Notes: a model not told the origin generated them from the letters alone. A DNA stretch of 64,000 nucleotides from Voacanga thouarsii (GCA_026120185.1 JANUWF010002051.1:868001-932000), one strand, 5' to 3'. Shown: positions 1 to 12,605, numbered from the stretch's first letter. Numbers and translations: made by a program.

Positions 1-445
1 GATTCTTATTAGAGATTGTGATTATCCTCGCGTTATTTTGAGCATGACGCCCTATAGGATGTATTTCCATGAGAATTTAGAACTAATGGAAAAATTATAA
101 TTAAAGATTAGGATATGTGTTACTATCAGCCAGCCTATCATTGTATTAATGCTAGATTGTCCATAGGTAATGAAAGTAGTGACCATCCTATCGATGAAAC
201 TATTTCTGGATCATTACCTATTAAAAGAGTTTAATTTGTGATGGTTATACACTTAACTTAGAAAATTGTTAACCTTCCTACGAAGCTTTGTCAATTTTTT
301 TAAAAGCCAAAATTTTTATATTTTTTATAATGGTTTTAATAGGTTAACCATATAATGGAAATAATATGATGTTTTAAATGTACATTTTTTATATGTTTTT
401 CTAAAACAAAATTTTTTTTAATGAAGTTTTTTCGAATCAACAGAA
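1..445 (+). other. Leader (5' UTR) remnant of a Ty1/copia element
   Basis: Non-coding, AT-rich stretch lying just upstream of a copia gag start. Its sequence can be followed word by word against the leader of the better preserved copia element at about 31040-31430 (the same order of 'cattagagatcgtg', 'accctataggatg', 'gatcattacct', 'gtgatggtta' and 'cctacgaagct' type words). It is therefore the same copia family in plus orientation. The 5' LTR and PBS lie outside the window. No open frame of interest. Confidence 0.7.
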
Positions 446-779
446 ATGTCTGGTTTCAGTCCTTTGTGCATTATTCTTAAGAAGAATAAGTTAACTAGAC
501 GTAACTATGTGGACTAGAAAAGAAAGCTAAAAATAATACTCACTATGGATAAGTACAAGTATATTTTGACCGACCCCTATCCTAAAATTGGGGAAGATTT
601 TATGGACTATGATTTTGAGACTAAGATGACATGGAAGAATGCCGATGAGATGGCATGGTACTACATGTTGGCTTCCATGTCCAATATTTTTTAGTCTAAG
701 CACGAATGTGCCTACTGCATACGATATTGATACGCCATTGCACACCATGTTTGTTGATAAGAACCGGCTCACACGACAG
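446..779 (+). pseudogene. gag: Copia gag N-terminal fragment, broken
   Basis: Translation from the ATG at 446 gives the family's gag start: an MSG start, KNKLTRRNYVD, then a stop where the family has W, then KYKYIL, NADEMAW and YMLASMSNIF. The same order of motifs occurs in gag at 31433 and, on the minus strand, at 6548. Internal stops and a small frameshift show it is dead. The frame stops at 779 inside the motif TMFVDKNRLTRQ, where a minus-strand copia element of the same family has inserted. The rest of this gag does not reappear on the far side of that element. Confidence 0.75.
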
Positions 780-2666
780 CATAGCTATTGAAACTTACAG
801 AAGCCATGCATGCAGCAAATAAAAACAGAAAAAAATAATGACACTACGTAGCGAAAGTGTTATAAGTATACCTCTATGCCATAAATTTCCTTTTGGCCGT
901 GAAGAAGATGGACGAACAACTGCAACGGCTTCTTCTATGGATGACGATTTTGGTTGAAATCCCACGATCCGTCTACTTTTTCTGGGTTGCATGAACGCGT
1001 GCCCTTCTCGAGAACTCAGAATATTCCACCGCCTATGTACTTGTTGGTGAAACAATTTAAGCAAGGAAAAATTAGTCTCAAAATGAATTCTTGAACCTTT
1101 GCTATTGATTAGCAAAATCAAGAAAACAAGAAGAAAAGAAGACCAAGAAAGAAAGAAGTGAAGAAAGCTTCTGGTCAATTTTTTTATTTGTGTGTTCTAT
1201 GCTTTTTTCTCTCGAACACAAGACCTACGACTATTCACTGATGATAACCAAACTACCGGGGTTTTGATATTTCAAAACTCCTAAAGGCTACCGTGAATAA
1301 AAAAAACCCATTTAGCTCAAGCTATTGGGCCATTAATAATTTATTATTTTTCTTGGACCCTATGAGCCCTAAATAATAACCACAATTATTTATTTTCTGG
1401 GCCTATAAAAATAACTCAATAAAAATAATTAATAAGTCCAAATGAATAAAATAATTATTAAAGCTTTTTTTAATTAGTTTAGGTACAGGTTAATTTTCTA
1501 ATTATTCAATTTGGGCTTAGGCCTTGAATGATTAATTAACAAATTAAACTAGATAATAAATTTAATTTCTCTCGTTCCTTTATTTTATTCTAATCCAAAA
1601 TAACTTAGACTTCTTGAATAAAATAAAATCCCTTATTTTATTAAGACCATTTCTTCGACCTAAAATTATTTAGGACTTACGGGCTATTCCGAAGACCAAA
1701 AAGACATATCGCCTTGACTACTAAAATAACCAAAATACCCTTGCTATATAAATAACTGTATTTTGTATTTTAAATATTTCCTAATATCACCATAAGGAAA
1801 TATTGACCCCAAGAACAATGCTACATTAGCTATGTTTTCGACCTACAAGTGAAATGACTAAAATACTATTTTACACACTACCGTGTATTTAGAGAAGAAA
1901 GAATGTATTAACGCCTCTCTAAAAGACATCTATCATCCTTAGGCTTCTAGTCCAATGATCCATAACTTCTTAGAATATTTTCGCTTTCCAAGGAAGCTAC
2001 CTAAAGCACATATCTAAGTCTTGTTCCCCAGGGCCCTGGATAATTAGACTATTCAGACAACTATAAAGGGCGATATTGTGTAGAAACTATCTTGTACAAG
2101 TCCATTTTAACTAACTAGTTACATATACCCAACACACAAGTATATTGGTCTTTCTAAAGAACCTCAACTATAGCATATCAAAGCATACGCTTTTAACTTC
2201 GTCAGACCACCAACTCATACTCAAGCTGTACAGTACAATTCCACACTGTAACAATAGTAGTCTAGGTTTCTAACACATAGTACTTTTTAGAAACCACTAC
2301 TACAAGTCCAGTTCAACGTATTTGAAATACGCTTGTGTTATGAAATGTGAAGACTACTCATTGTCTAAAGGTAAGCTATTCCGTATTTAGAATTCATAAT
2401 ACAATAATCTTACAATGATGAGATTCCCATTCTCATCATTTGGTTAAGAATAATAGTTTATGTGTTAAGTATCCCATGGTCCATACCTTACTGTGAAAGA
2501 CCTCTATTCGCATGAACTATTTACTTAAACACAATAGGTCTTTTATAATAAAAATTGTGCACAAATATAAGGAAGATTTCACAAATAACTTCTGAGAAAA
2601 ATACTGTTATTAATGCAAGTCAAAATTACATAAAAAACCTAGTCTAAGAGGGCATACATCCCAACA
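780..2666 (-). repeat. 3' LTR of minus-strand copia element B
   Basis: About 1.89 kb. Read on the minus strand it starts TGTTGGGATGTATGCCC at 2666, next to a short purine tract, and ends ...AATAGCTA-type at 780. The first bases match the LTR starts at 27624, 43988 and 61066. The last 600 bases (780-1370) match the partial LTR at 8329-8948. The expected TG...CA ends are slightly mutated at 780 (CA where TG is expected on the plus strand). No target duplication can be tested because the partner LTR is truncated. It contains no coding sequence. Confidence 0.85.
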
Positions 2667-2679
2667 ATCTCTCACTTGC

Positions 2680-3245
2680 GCTCTAAGCCTAAGTAAGTCC
2701 ACAGGTACCCACCCCTATGGCATCTAAGTATCTTTAAAAGACTCTTTCTGCTAAAAGTTTGGTGAAAGAATCTGCTAGATTGTTCTCCGAGGCAATCTGT
2801 TCTATCATGATTTCCCGTCTGTGGATACAATCCCAGATTAGGTAGTTCTTCCTCTCTATGTACTTTCTCTTTTTTTAGTTCCTAGGTTCTTTGGATTGTG
2901 AGACTGCGCCAGTGTTGTCATAATACATCACAACTGGTTTGTTCATTTGTGGCACGACTCCAAGTTCTAAAAGAAACTTCCGGAGCCAAATTACTTCCTT
3001 GGATGCCTTCGAAGCTGCTACATACTCAGCTTCCATAGTTGAGTCAGCAATGCATGATTGCTTGATACTTGTCCATGAAATGGCTCCTCTAGACAAGGTG
3101 AAGACATATCCACTTGTGGATTTTCTTTCATCCTTATCTGCCTAGAAGTCTGAGTCATGTGTTCTGTATGAATTAAGTCATCAGCCCTATAAACCAGCAT
3201 ATAATTTCTCATACCCTTAAGATACTTGAGAATATGCTTTATAGT
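2680..3245 (-). pseudogene. pol: Copia RNase H region of element B
   Basis: Minus-strand frames give the Ty1/copia RNase H signature: SRGAISWTSIKQSCIADST, then MEAEYVAASKASKEVIWLRK, then FLLELGVVPQMNKPVV and MYYDNTGAV (2875-3096). It is followed towards 2700 by the tail with IASENNLADSFTKLL. It normally degrades RNA in the RNA:DNA hybrid during reverse transcription. The upstream part (3096-3240) has a frameshift and stop codons. This copy keeps about 325 bp that are missing from both copia copies at 27.4 kb and 43.7 kb. Confidence 0.85.
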
Positions 3246-4460
3246 CAGCCAATGAACCTCCCGAGGTTTGACTGATATCTGCTAACTACGCCTATAGCAA
3301 AGCAGATATCTGGCCTAGTACACAGCATAGTGTATATGAAATTTCCCACAGTTGAAGCATAGGGAATTCTACTCATTCTAATCTTTTTCTTCTTGAGACT
3401 TTTGAGAGTCTTTTGAGAAAAAAGACAATCCATATCTATAAGGGATCAACAGTCCCTTGCATGAGTCTATATTGAACCTGGCCCGCAACTTGTTAATGTA
3501 TGTAGCTTAGGATAAACCTAACATTCTCTGCTTCCTATTTCTAAGAAGCTTTATTTTGAGAATGTAACTGACTTCACCCAAGTCCTTCATACTAAATTGA
3601 GTAGATAGCCATAGTAGATGACAATGTGCCTACATCATTCCCAATGAATAGAATGTCATCTACATACAGTAAAAGAAAAATCATGTTTATGCCTTCTAGT
3701 TTCCTACACACATATGATTCATTCTCGTTTTGAATGAAACTGTAAGATTTTATAGTCTTATTGAAACGAATGTTCTATACTCTGGACGCCTTCTTAAGTC
3801 CAAAATAGATTTCTTAAGCTTACAAACCATATGCTCTTGGCCTTTAGTAATAAAGCCTTCTGGTTGGGACATATAGATGTCTTCACTAAGATGGCCATTT
3901 AAAACTGCTTTCTTGACATCCATTGGCTATATCTCATAGTCATAATGACATGTGATGGCAAGGAGGATATGGATGGACTTAAGCATGGCTATCGGGGAAA
4001 AGGTTTTCTCATAATTGATTCTTTCTTTTTTAGTATACTATTTTGTCATAAGCCTAACTTTGAAGGTTTTCATCTTCACATCCACTCCCCTCTTTCTCTT
4101 GTACACCCAATGGATTTTATCCCTTCAGGTGAAGCTATAAGATCACAAACCTGATTGAAGTACGAAGACTCAATTTCGATTTTTATTACTTCATGCCATA
4201 GGTTTACATCGGCATCAACAATAGCCTCCTCGTATCTTGTGAGATCTTGTTCCTGGTGGTCGGAGACTAGGTCAAAAACCTCTCCAGTCCATCCTTTTGG
4301 AACCCTAGATATCGTCCCACTATGTCGAGGCTCTGTTTATATAGATTCCTCAGGTTGTGCCTCTTCTTGTTTTACAATTGGATTAGAAGAAGTTGATACA
4401 GAAGATAACTTCTCTTCGAGTTTCAACTGTATTGAACTTTTAGTAGAAGTACATTAATCA
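3246..4460 (-). pseudogene. pol: Copia reverse transcriptase (RVT_2) of element B
   Basis: Minus-strand translation shows the copia RT core. The catalytic YVDD box is encoded at 3655-3666. Downstream comes RIPYASTVGNFIYTMLCTRP (3300-3375, connection region), and upstream the MDV-KAVLNGHL and PEGF motifs near 3850-3930 and the DPIGCKW-like segment near 4100. Several stops and frameshifts break it into short frames, so no active enzyme can be made. It is co-linear with the plus-strand RTs at 26.4-27.1 kb and 42.8-43.5 kb. Confidence 0.85.
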
Positions 4461-5215
4461 TCCTCCATATATCTAGCATTAGTACTCACAAGTTCTTTTT
4501 GCTTCTTGGAATGATAAATGTAACCACCCTTTGTACCTTTTGGATACCAAACAAAATAACATAGTTTCGATCTTGATTCAAACTTATCTCTCTTGATCAG
4601 TACACATGCTGGACAATCCCATATCTTGAGATAATTTAGACTTGGCTTACGTCCAGTTCATATCTCATAGGGTGTCCTAGGTGCTGACTTGGGAGGCATC
4701 AAGTTCAAAATATATGTCACTATTTCTAGGGCATATTTCCAAAAAGATACTAAAAGAGTAGCATGACACATCTTACTTCGGACCATTTCCGTCAATATCC
4801 CGTTCCTTCTCTCAACTACTCCATTCTACTAGGGTGTTCTCGGCACAGAAAGTTAGAATTTTATCCCATGATGTTCCATGTAGTCCTTAAATTCTCCACT
4901 GTGATTTGATTATAAGGTTTTGATTAGTTTACCTATCTGACACTCCACTTCTGTCTTAAACTCTTTGAACTTGCCAAAAGAGTCAGACTAGTATCTCATC
5001 AGGTAAACATAACCATACCTTGTATAATCATCTGTGAAAATGATGAAGTACTTAAACCCTACTCTTGCTGGTATAGACAAAGGACCACACACATCAGTGT
5101 GAACAAGACTCAGTGCTTCCTTGTCTCTATACACCTTTTAGGTAAATGTCGTTTTGGTCAATTTTTTCATAAGATAGGATTCACACTGAGGCCAACTTTC
5201 CAATCTCAATGAGCC
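4461..5215 (-). pseudogene. pol: Copia integrase core and C-terminal region of element B
   Basis: Read on minus: the integrase catalytic core, including the HTDVCGPLS-type region near 5080-5110, the PQQNGVAERRN-like segment near 4800-4850, the TPYEIWTGRKPS-like segment near 4650-4680, and the YFVWYPKGTKGG segment near 4520-4560. The order matches the plus-strand copies at 25.4-26.3 kb and 41.8-42.7 kb. Integrase would insert the cDNA with a 5-bp target duplication. Frameshifts are frequent, so it is inactive. Confidence 0.8.
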
Positions 5216-5719
5216 TAAAGGCCCATCATGGATTAACCTCTGAATCCTGGTTGAGTTAATGTGACCCAACCTTAGATGCCAAATATATAAGTCATTGAAA
5301 TTGGTCTTTCTCTTCCTATTTAAAGGTTCAGATTGAGCATTACTTAATTGATTGCTAATAGGATTAACAAAAATAGATTTTCATACATGTGTCCAGTATA
5401 AATAACTTCCCCATTTCTACTGATAGTTATACCAGAATAGAAAGAAACATAATATCCTTAATTTATTAGTTTTGCAAATGAAACCAAATTCTGTCTAAAT
5501 CAGGAACAAATAAAACATCATTCAAAATAACTATTCTATTACAATCAAAAGTGAGTTCCAGTTCTCCCACTGCAAGGGCTCAAACTTGTGCTCTATTTTT
5601 CACGCATAGTCTATGTTTACCATTTTGGAGTCTTCTAATCTTTCTAAATTCTTGCAATGAGTTATATATATGATCAGTGGCTCCTAAATTAATAATCTAA
5701 GTGGTAGTTGACCTAACCG
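5216..5719 (-). pseudogene. pol: Copia gag-pre-integrase and protease region of element B
   Basis: The minus strand encodes a degraded copy of the region lying between the zinc knuckle and integrase. It includes a protease active-site segment INLGATDHI (about 5665-5700), where intact relatives have VDSGATDHI, so the catalytic Asp-Ser is lost. Next come GKHRLCVKNRAQV and LAVGELE. The zinc-binding HLRLGH-type segment towards 5270 is also broken. Stops occur every 20-60 codons. Confidence 0.75.
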
Positions 5720-6548
5720 TTGATATATACTCTAGATAGAAAATATTACTTGTGGGGTTTTTCTTGGCCTGAAGATCTGGATACTCTTTTTTCAGTGTCC
5801 CTTCTTTCCACATTTGAAGCATTTGCCCTTGGGTTTGTCTTTGGACTGGAACTTGGGCTAGTGCACTCTATTCCCCTTCTTCTTCTTGAACTTTCTGGGT
5901 TTAGGCCCAATTCTTGAAGAAGAAGCCATTATAGCTCTAGCTTGTAGCTTCATGACCTTCTCTGCCACCTGAAGCTCCTTCATCAACTCAGTTAAACTCA
6001 TGTTTAACATGTTCATGTTGTAATTCAACTTAAACTAAGTAAGGAGCCCGACAGATATTCTAGAACCATGTCTACTTGGCTCTCGGGGTCAATGACAGTC
6101 CCCAGACTTTCACTTCCTCGAAAACAGCAATCATCTTGAGCATATATTCTCTGACTGATGCTTTCTTAGCCATCTTGGAGTTAATTATTGTTCGAAGAGC
6201 CTCCTGCCTTGTGAGCCGGCTCTTATCTACGAACATTGTAGCTAATGACGTACTTATGTCATATGTAGTTACCATGTGCTCATATTTAGATTGGAGCACA
6301 TTCGACATGGAGGCTAGCATATAGCATCGTGCCATCTCATCAACCTTTTTCCATACTTTCTCAGCCTCACGCTCTTCAGTGGTAGAACCTTCCCCGATAA
6401 CAGGGCAAGTCTCATAAAAGACATACTTATACTCCTCGACTGTGAGTATTATGTTCAAGTTCCTCTGTCAGTCCACATAATTTAGACCCATTAGTTTTTT
6501 CTTGCAGAAAATAACAGCTAAAGAACTGAAAGAACCTCCACCAACCAT
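5720..6548 (-). pseudogene. gag: Copia gag with zinc knuckle, element B
   Basis: ATG at 6548 on minus begins MVGGGSFSSLAV. After a stop at the YVD(W) position, the long frame 6458-6072 gives LTVEEYKYVFYETCPVIGEG, ARCYMLASMSNVLQSK, MVTTYDIS and LATMFVDKSRLTRQEALRTI, all diagnostic of copia gag. The CCHC knuckle CFKCGKKGH is encoded at about 5790-5820. Gag packages the RNA into cytoplasmic particles. The stop near the N-terminus and frameshifts around 6070 make it defective. The start is supported by the same ATG context (AGAAATG preceded by a T-rich run) in three copies. Confidence 0.85.
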
Positions 6549-8314
6549 TTCTAAAATTTAAAAAATAAAAGAAATTCTCAAAATTGTGAAAACAGAATAA
6601 TTTTGTACACTTTATCCTCATATTAAACTAATAATAGCTAACCCCATTACTATTATCTTTAACATGATTAATTTAGCTCTTTGAAAAATTGACCTAACTT
6701 CTTGGGAAGATTAACAGTTTCCTAAACTAAGTGTGTTAACCACCACAAATTAATTTTCCTTATAGGTAATGATCTCAAAGATAACTCCATCGAGGGAATG
6801 GCCATTTCTTCTCATCTTCTATGAACATACCTCGCACTATAACCTCCAACGTAGGCTGCCCGATCATAGTACATGTCCCGGATTACTAATTACATCCTTC
6901 CATTAGTTCTAGATTCTTGTGGTATCTCCATCATATACAGGTTCACTCACAGGGTGATGCGAGGAGACCCACGATCTCTAATGAGGATTGTGATGGAAGT
7001 TGTGGGGCCATTGGAACCTCTCTCTCACTTAGTTTTTAAAATAAGAGTTTTCTTGAAAAAATATCATTTGAAAATTTTCAATTAAGTTCTCTTTTAAATT
7101 AAAATAAAATATCTAAATTCATAAAAATTTATATATCAAGGTTTATATCTTTTGAGAAATTTTTTCTCTAGGATTAATTTTACTTAAGTTAAGAACTTAA
7201 TAATTTCCAAAAATTTTCCATTTAAAACATCCTAGAAATTTTGATTTCAAGGTTTTATTTGACAAAAATAAATTTTCCTTTGCTAAAATGAATTAAAATG
7301 GTTTTCTATTTTAACTTATAAAAATTTCTAAATCCAAAATTATTTCTATGTCAAGGATAAAAAACCTTTAAGAAAATAACTAAGGATTAATTTTTGTTTA
7401 AGTTAAAAAAACCATTAAATTAAAAAAGATATTTTTTCTTGTCAAATAAAATTTCTCAAAGACTTTGGTCTTTGAGAGAATGTGCACATAGGAATTAAAG
7501 TAAATAGTATGCTAGAAAATTATAAACGTTTTATGCTTTTCTATTTTTAATCCTAAATACCCAAAAAATAGAATTAAACATACTAATTAAATTAATTAAT
7601 GATCTTGTTTAATCCTAAAAATCCTTTACTATTATTTTTCATGCAAAATATTCAAAAAATATTAAATATTGTAAAATAATTACTGCACTTGGTATGGGAC
7701 TAAAAACTAAAAATCTATATATTTTTTTCTTGGTCTCGTGCACCCGCCACATAGGATCATGGCCTATAGGAAGACCCATGGACCATGATTCGCAGGTGGG
7801 TGCCCACGACCTATGGCCCACCCACATCAATACCTGATCACCATCCTGGGCATAATGCGATTGCATCCTGCCCAGGATGCTAACATATTTGTCGAGTCGA
7901 GGCACACCTGGGCCTGGCTGCGGCTCGAAGCCACGGCTGGCTTGGGTGCCTGCCTCGGCTCCAGGAAGACCAATCCACGGCTCGACTTGGTTGGACAACT
8001 CGATCCATTTTCCTTCTTTTTTTTTTTCGTTGTTTCATCTGCAAATTTTTCCAAAATGTTGCAACTTCTTCGCGACTAATCCAAGGCGGCTTCTTGTTAC
8101 ATTTTTCATTAAAAATAAACATCATACACCCGCCTATACCCTTTCAAATCAGGTTTAGCAATAAAAATTTATAGAATGTCCTAAACCCAACCGTGAGGTG
8201 TACAGTGCAATCTATCCTTACCAAAACAGCAAAGGATCTCAAGCATTCATCAAAAATAGTCTTGCCAATTTTATTAACTAGCATGCATCAATCCTATGCC
8301 ATTCAAAGCATCAC
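6549..8314 (-). other. Leader of copia element B
   Basis: About 1.77 kb of non-coding sequence between the PBS and the gag start. Most is AT-rich and alignable word by word with the leader at 29651-31432. A GC-rich island at about 7740-8000 (repeated 'gtgggcaccc', 'cggctcga' type words) breaks the AT-rich background. Short open frames there (for example 7639-7998 minus, 7813-8079 plus) exist in several overlapping frames and are best explained by GC content, not by coding. Confidence 0.7.
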
Positions 8315-8326
8315 GCTTTGATACCA
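8315..8326 (-). other. Primer binding site of copia element B
   Basis: The minus strand reads TGGTATCAAAGC, two bases inside the LTR end at 8329. This is the plant initiator-Met tRNA type PBS (TGGTATCAGAGC) with one change. Its position fixes the LTR end and the minus orientation of element B. Confidence 0.85.
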
Positions 8327-8328
8327 CT

Positions 8329-8948
8329 TGTAGCTATTGAAACTTACAAAAGTCATGCATACAACAAATAAAAATAGAAAAAAACAACGACACTACATAA
8401 CAAAAGCGTTATAAGTATACTTCTGTGTCGTAAATTTCCCTTTGGCCGTGAAGAAGATGGATGAACCATTGGAACGGCTTCTTCTTTAAACGACTATTCT
8501 GGTTGAAATCCTATGATCCGTCTACTTCTTCTGGTTTGCATGAACACGAGCTCTTCTCGAGAACTCAAAATATTTCACCGCCTATTTACTTGTTGGTAAA
8601 ACACTTTAGGTGAGGAAAAACTAATCTCAAAACGAATTCTTGAATCTTTGCTATTGATTAGCAAAATCAAGAAAACAAGAAGAAAAGACAACCATGAGAA
8701 AAAAAGGAGAAGAAGGCTTCTGGTCTATTTTTCTATTCGTGTATTCTGTGCTTTTTTCTCTCGAAAACATGACCCACGACTATTCACTAATGATAACTAA
8801 AAATTAGGGTTTTGATATTTTAAAACTCCCGAAGGCTATCAACAGAAGACGTTTAGCTTAGTCCATACTCTTTTATTCTGTGAATAAAAAAAAACCTATT
8901 TAGTTCAGGTTATTGGGCCATTAATAATTTATTATTTTTCTTGGATCC
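8329..8948 (-). repeat. 5' LTR of copia element B, truncated
   Basis: Matches 780-1370 of the 3' LTR closely (both begin TAGCTATTGAAACTTAC on plus) but stops at 8948 in the shared word 'tattatttttcttgga', where the 3' end of an RTE LINE begins. About 1.27 kb of LTR is missing. It is not found on the other side of the LINE at 11400, so the loss is more than a clean insertion. Confidence 0.8.
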
Positions 8949-11400
8949 TGCAACAACAAACTAAGCTTTAATTCCAAGAAATTTTGGGTCAGCTACATGA
9001 ACGAATGTCAGGTAACGTGTGGTCATCCACGTGAATCTTCTCTCTCCACTTCCTTCTATCGACTGTCATACTCTCATCTAAATCTAACAAAGATATATCT
9101 CTCCTAATCACTTCTATCTATGTTATTTTAGGCTTGCCTCTATCTCTGTCTAACCTATCCAGCATCCCTCCCTCAATCCTCATAACATGAGCATCCCTTA
9201 GTCTTCCTGTATATGTCCAAACCAGCGCAGGTGACTTTCTCTCATCTTTTCCTCAATAGATGCCACTCATACTTTTTCTCTAATGGTCTCATTTCTGACT
9301 CTACCCTTTCTAGTATATCTATACATCCATCATAACATACACATCTCAACTACTTTCATTTTTTGAATATGACACATTTTAACTGCCCAACATTCCATGT
9401 TATATAGTAAAGCAAGTCTTACGGCTGTTGTATAGAACTTTTCCTTTAGCTTCAATGGAATATTATGATCACATAGAATACTAGTCACACTTCTCCATTT
9501 CAACCAACCCGCCGTAACTTGGTGTGCAACGTCGCCATCGAGCTTTCCGTCTTTCTAAATAATAGATCCTAGATATCGAAAGTAATCACCTACTGGTATA
9601 TCTCTCCATCTAAAGTTACACTCTGAGCTATATTTCTGCTACTACTGAACTTGTATTCCATATACTCTATTTTACTCTTACTAATTCTGAAGCTCTTGGA
9701 TTCCAATGTCTGTCGCCACAACTCCAATTAAGCATTTGCACCGACTGAAATATCATCAATTAACACAATATCATCAACAAAAAACATACATCATGGCATA
9801 GTCTCCTGTATAGTGCAGGTCAACTAATTCATAACGGTCGCAAAGAGGAAAGGGCTAAGCGCTGATCCTTAAGGCACCCCGATAGTAATAGGAAACTCTG
9901 CAGTCACTCCGGTGCAACTCATTACACTTGTACATGCTCCGTCATACATATCTTTAATAAGAGTAATATACTTTAACGATACACCTTTTTTGGCCAACAC
10001 CCATCAAACTACTTCTCTAGGCACCTTGTCATAGGCTTTCCCCAGGCCAACAAATACCATATGTAAATCTTTCTTTCTTTCCCTATAATATTAAATCATC
10101 TGCCATAATAAATGAATTACTTGCATAGTGGAACACCCAGGCATAACACTACATTGATTATCTAAAATTTGTATAATGCCCCTTAACATCTGTTTAATCA
10201 CTCTCTCCTAAAGCTTCATAATATGACTCATGAGTTTAATCCTACGATACTTAACACAATCTTGAACATCCCATTTATTCTTGTACAAAGGAATCAAAGT
10301 ACTATTTCTCTACTCTGTAGACATCTTATTTACTCTATATATCATATTGAATAGACTTGTTAACTACGTAATACCTATCTCTCCTGAATACTTCCAAACC
10401 TCAATTGATATACCATTCGGTCCCATTGCTCTTTTTGGTCTCATCCTTTTAAAGGCATATCTGACTTCATGCTTCTAAATATGATGAATACATGCACGGT
10501 TAATCTCTTCGTTCGAAATTGCAAGGCTAACCACAGTCAAAACTTGGACTTGACTCCTATTAAATAACTTATCAAAATAGGATCTCCATCTCTCCTTTAT
10601 TTCTTCATCTTTAACCAAAACTCTATGGTTGTCATCCTTTACACATTTCACCATACCGATATCTCTCGTCTTCTTTTCCCTAAAACATGTCAGTCTATAT
10701 ATATTCTTCTCCCCGTCTTTAATATCCATCATTTCATATAAATCCTTGTAAACTATGGATCTTGCTTTTCTAATAGCTTCTTTAGCTTTTTTTCGCGCGA
10801 CCTTGTATTTCTAAAAATTCTCATCACTCTTGCACTTCTCTAAGTTTCTTTAGCACTCTCTTTTACTCCTTACGGCTTCTTTTACTTCATTGTTTTACCA
10901 CGACACGTCCTTGTTTAGAGGTTCTCCTCCTTTAGATTCACTAAGCACTTTCTTAGCTACTGTCCTAATACATTAAGCCATCTTTCTCCACATAGTATCT
11001 AGATCTGAATCTATATCAGAAGACCAGTCATCCACCTCAACTACCTTATTGACAAAGGCTATTTTTTCACCCCCTGTAACTTCCACCACTTGATCCTAGG
11101 GTCAACCCGATGATTCCGTTGCTTAACCTTTTTCCTAAAATTAAAATTGAGGACTAATAGCCTGTGTTGCGTAACTACACTCTCATTTGGAATAACTTTA
11201 CAATTCGTACAACCACTATGAAACCTACGCCTCATAATAAAGAAGTCTATCTGACTGGTATTTAACCCACTTCTAAAAGTCACTAAGTGAGAATCTCTCT
11301 TCCTAAACCAGGTGTTTGCTATAGTCAAATCATAGGCCAAGGCAAAGTCAAGAATACCAATTCCAACTTCATTTCTAACTCTAAAACCCTGACCTCTTCT
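8949..11400 (-). mobile_element. RTE-type non-LTR retrotransposon (LINE), 5'-truncated
   Basis: On the minus strand the 3' end reads GTAGCTGACCC... GGAATTAAAGCTTAG and then TTGTTGTTGC, the typical 3' end of plant RTE elements. The reverse transcriptase YxDD-type motif is seen as MFFVDDIVLIDDISVG (about 9740-9790), followed by ELWRQTLESKSFRISKSK. Upstream, 10475-10732 minus encodes MVKCVKDDNHRVLVKDEEI and RWRSYFDKLFN, the linker before RT in this clade. The endonuclease C-terminal end is at 11059-11400. Stops and frameshifts are scattered. About the first half of the endonuclease is missing, as expected for incomplete target-primed reverse transcription. Confidence 0.88.
11059..11400 (-). pseudogene. 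RTE endonuclease C-terminal fragment
   Basis: Minus-strand frame gives ILDFALAYDLTIANTWFRKR, then HLVTFRSGLNTSQIDFFIMR and CKVIPNESVVTQHRLLVLNF. These are the late blocks of the APE-type endonuclease of plant RTE elements, including the SQIDF and TQHRLLV (catalytic His) motifs. The N-terminal blocks with the first metal-binding Asn and Glu are absent because the element stops at about 11400. The enzyme would nick target DNA to prime reverse transcription; this copy is a fragment. Confidence 0.85.
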
Positions 11401-12605
11401 TTCTTCATCTTGGTCTTCTTGGCTGTACTTTTATTATTCTAGCTTTGGCCATTGAGGACAATGTCCGGTTTAAGTGTGGGGGGAGAATAAAGGTTGAAGA
11501 AGTGTTTTTCCATATTATTTGATGAATATATTTTGTTTTTGTGATAAATTTTTCAAAAATTTCAATGGTTTCATTGTTAAGCAATGTTATAATTCTTTTT
11601 CTTACTTGGATATGAGTTTTGTCATTCATTAGGTGGAATGTTTGATGAAATTGGTTTTATTGGAAAAGATATTTGTCAAGACGTGAGAATTTTGATTAAT
11701 CTCATTGATGCATTGGTGTTTGAATGTTATTTGACTTATCTAGTTAAAATATAAAAGATATGATGAATATGGAAAAAGTTTATTGGCTAACTTTGGTATT
11801 ATGACTTTAAATTTTTCTAACTTTGAGTTATGATGAAAAAAAAAATGTGAGTTGTAAAAAGATGTTTGAGAGAAAAGATTGAGGAGAATGCTGAAAATTT
11901 TGATATGAGTAGAAGAGAAAAACGATGAGTGAAAACAACACTATTATTGGTGTGAATTAAGAAAGGCTCTTATTGATGATCTTTGAAGACCTTTAACTGA
12001 AAAGGGGGTTAATATGGGGAGAAGTAGTAAGTGTATTTGATGTACTCTCTTGAGGCTATCCCAAAGGCAAAAAGGCAAGAAAGAGCATAGGAAAAAAGAA
12101 TTGTTGAAAAAAATGATGAGTGATGACTAAAATGGGGGTCAATACGGTGTGTGAAGAGAAATCCATGCACTTGAGACTATCAATTCCCCAAGCCATTGAA
12201 AATTTTTGAGAGAAAAAAAAATGGAAGCTTTCTTTACATCATAACTTAAGGTGTGTAATTTTTAAATTTATAATGCTTGAGTTGGTAGATGGCTCGACTT
12301 ATATGATACATATTGTCTATATTTTTACTTGAAGAGTGAAAAATTTTTCTTAGACTAAGGTATACACTTGATTAATCTAACTTTAAGAGTTTTGTGATGT
12401 CTTGGCCAATGTTTCAAAGTTTGAAATTGTTTTCAAAGGGTATGAATGACAAGTGTTGTATCTAAAGTTTGAAAGGAAGATATGATCTTTGCTAATGATA
12501 AAGAAACTTTCGAATGAGGAAAAAAAACTTGTGTTGCCATGATAATTTTTCTTGGACTAAAGTGTTTTGGTTGAGGATAAGTAAATGTTGAAGTGTGGGG
12601 GTATG
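11401..12605 (+). mobile_element. Internal 3' region of non-autonomous Tat-like gypsy element C
   Basis: No protein-coding frame of retroelement type is visible. The stretch carries the word TTGGCCATTGAGGACAATG and AAGTGTGGGGGGAG (11446-11486), shared with element D at 53375-53412, and ends with a polypurine tract AAGTGTGGGGG (12591-12601) directly before the LTR. In between is AT-rich, purine-rich plus-strand DNA. The layout (Tat-type PPT and LTR without pol) suggests a large retrotransposon derivative whose 5' part is replaced by the RTE LINE. Confidence 0.65.

Noticed and set aside
7639..8158. Several overlapping 75- to 119-residue frames on both strands
   Set aside because: They overlap in five frames in the GC-rich part of the copia leader, which is a sign of composition and not of coding.
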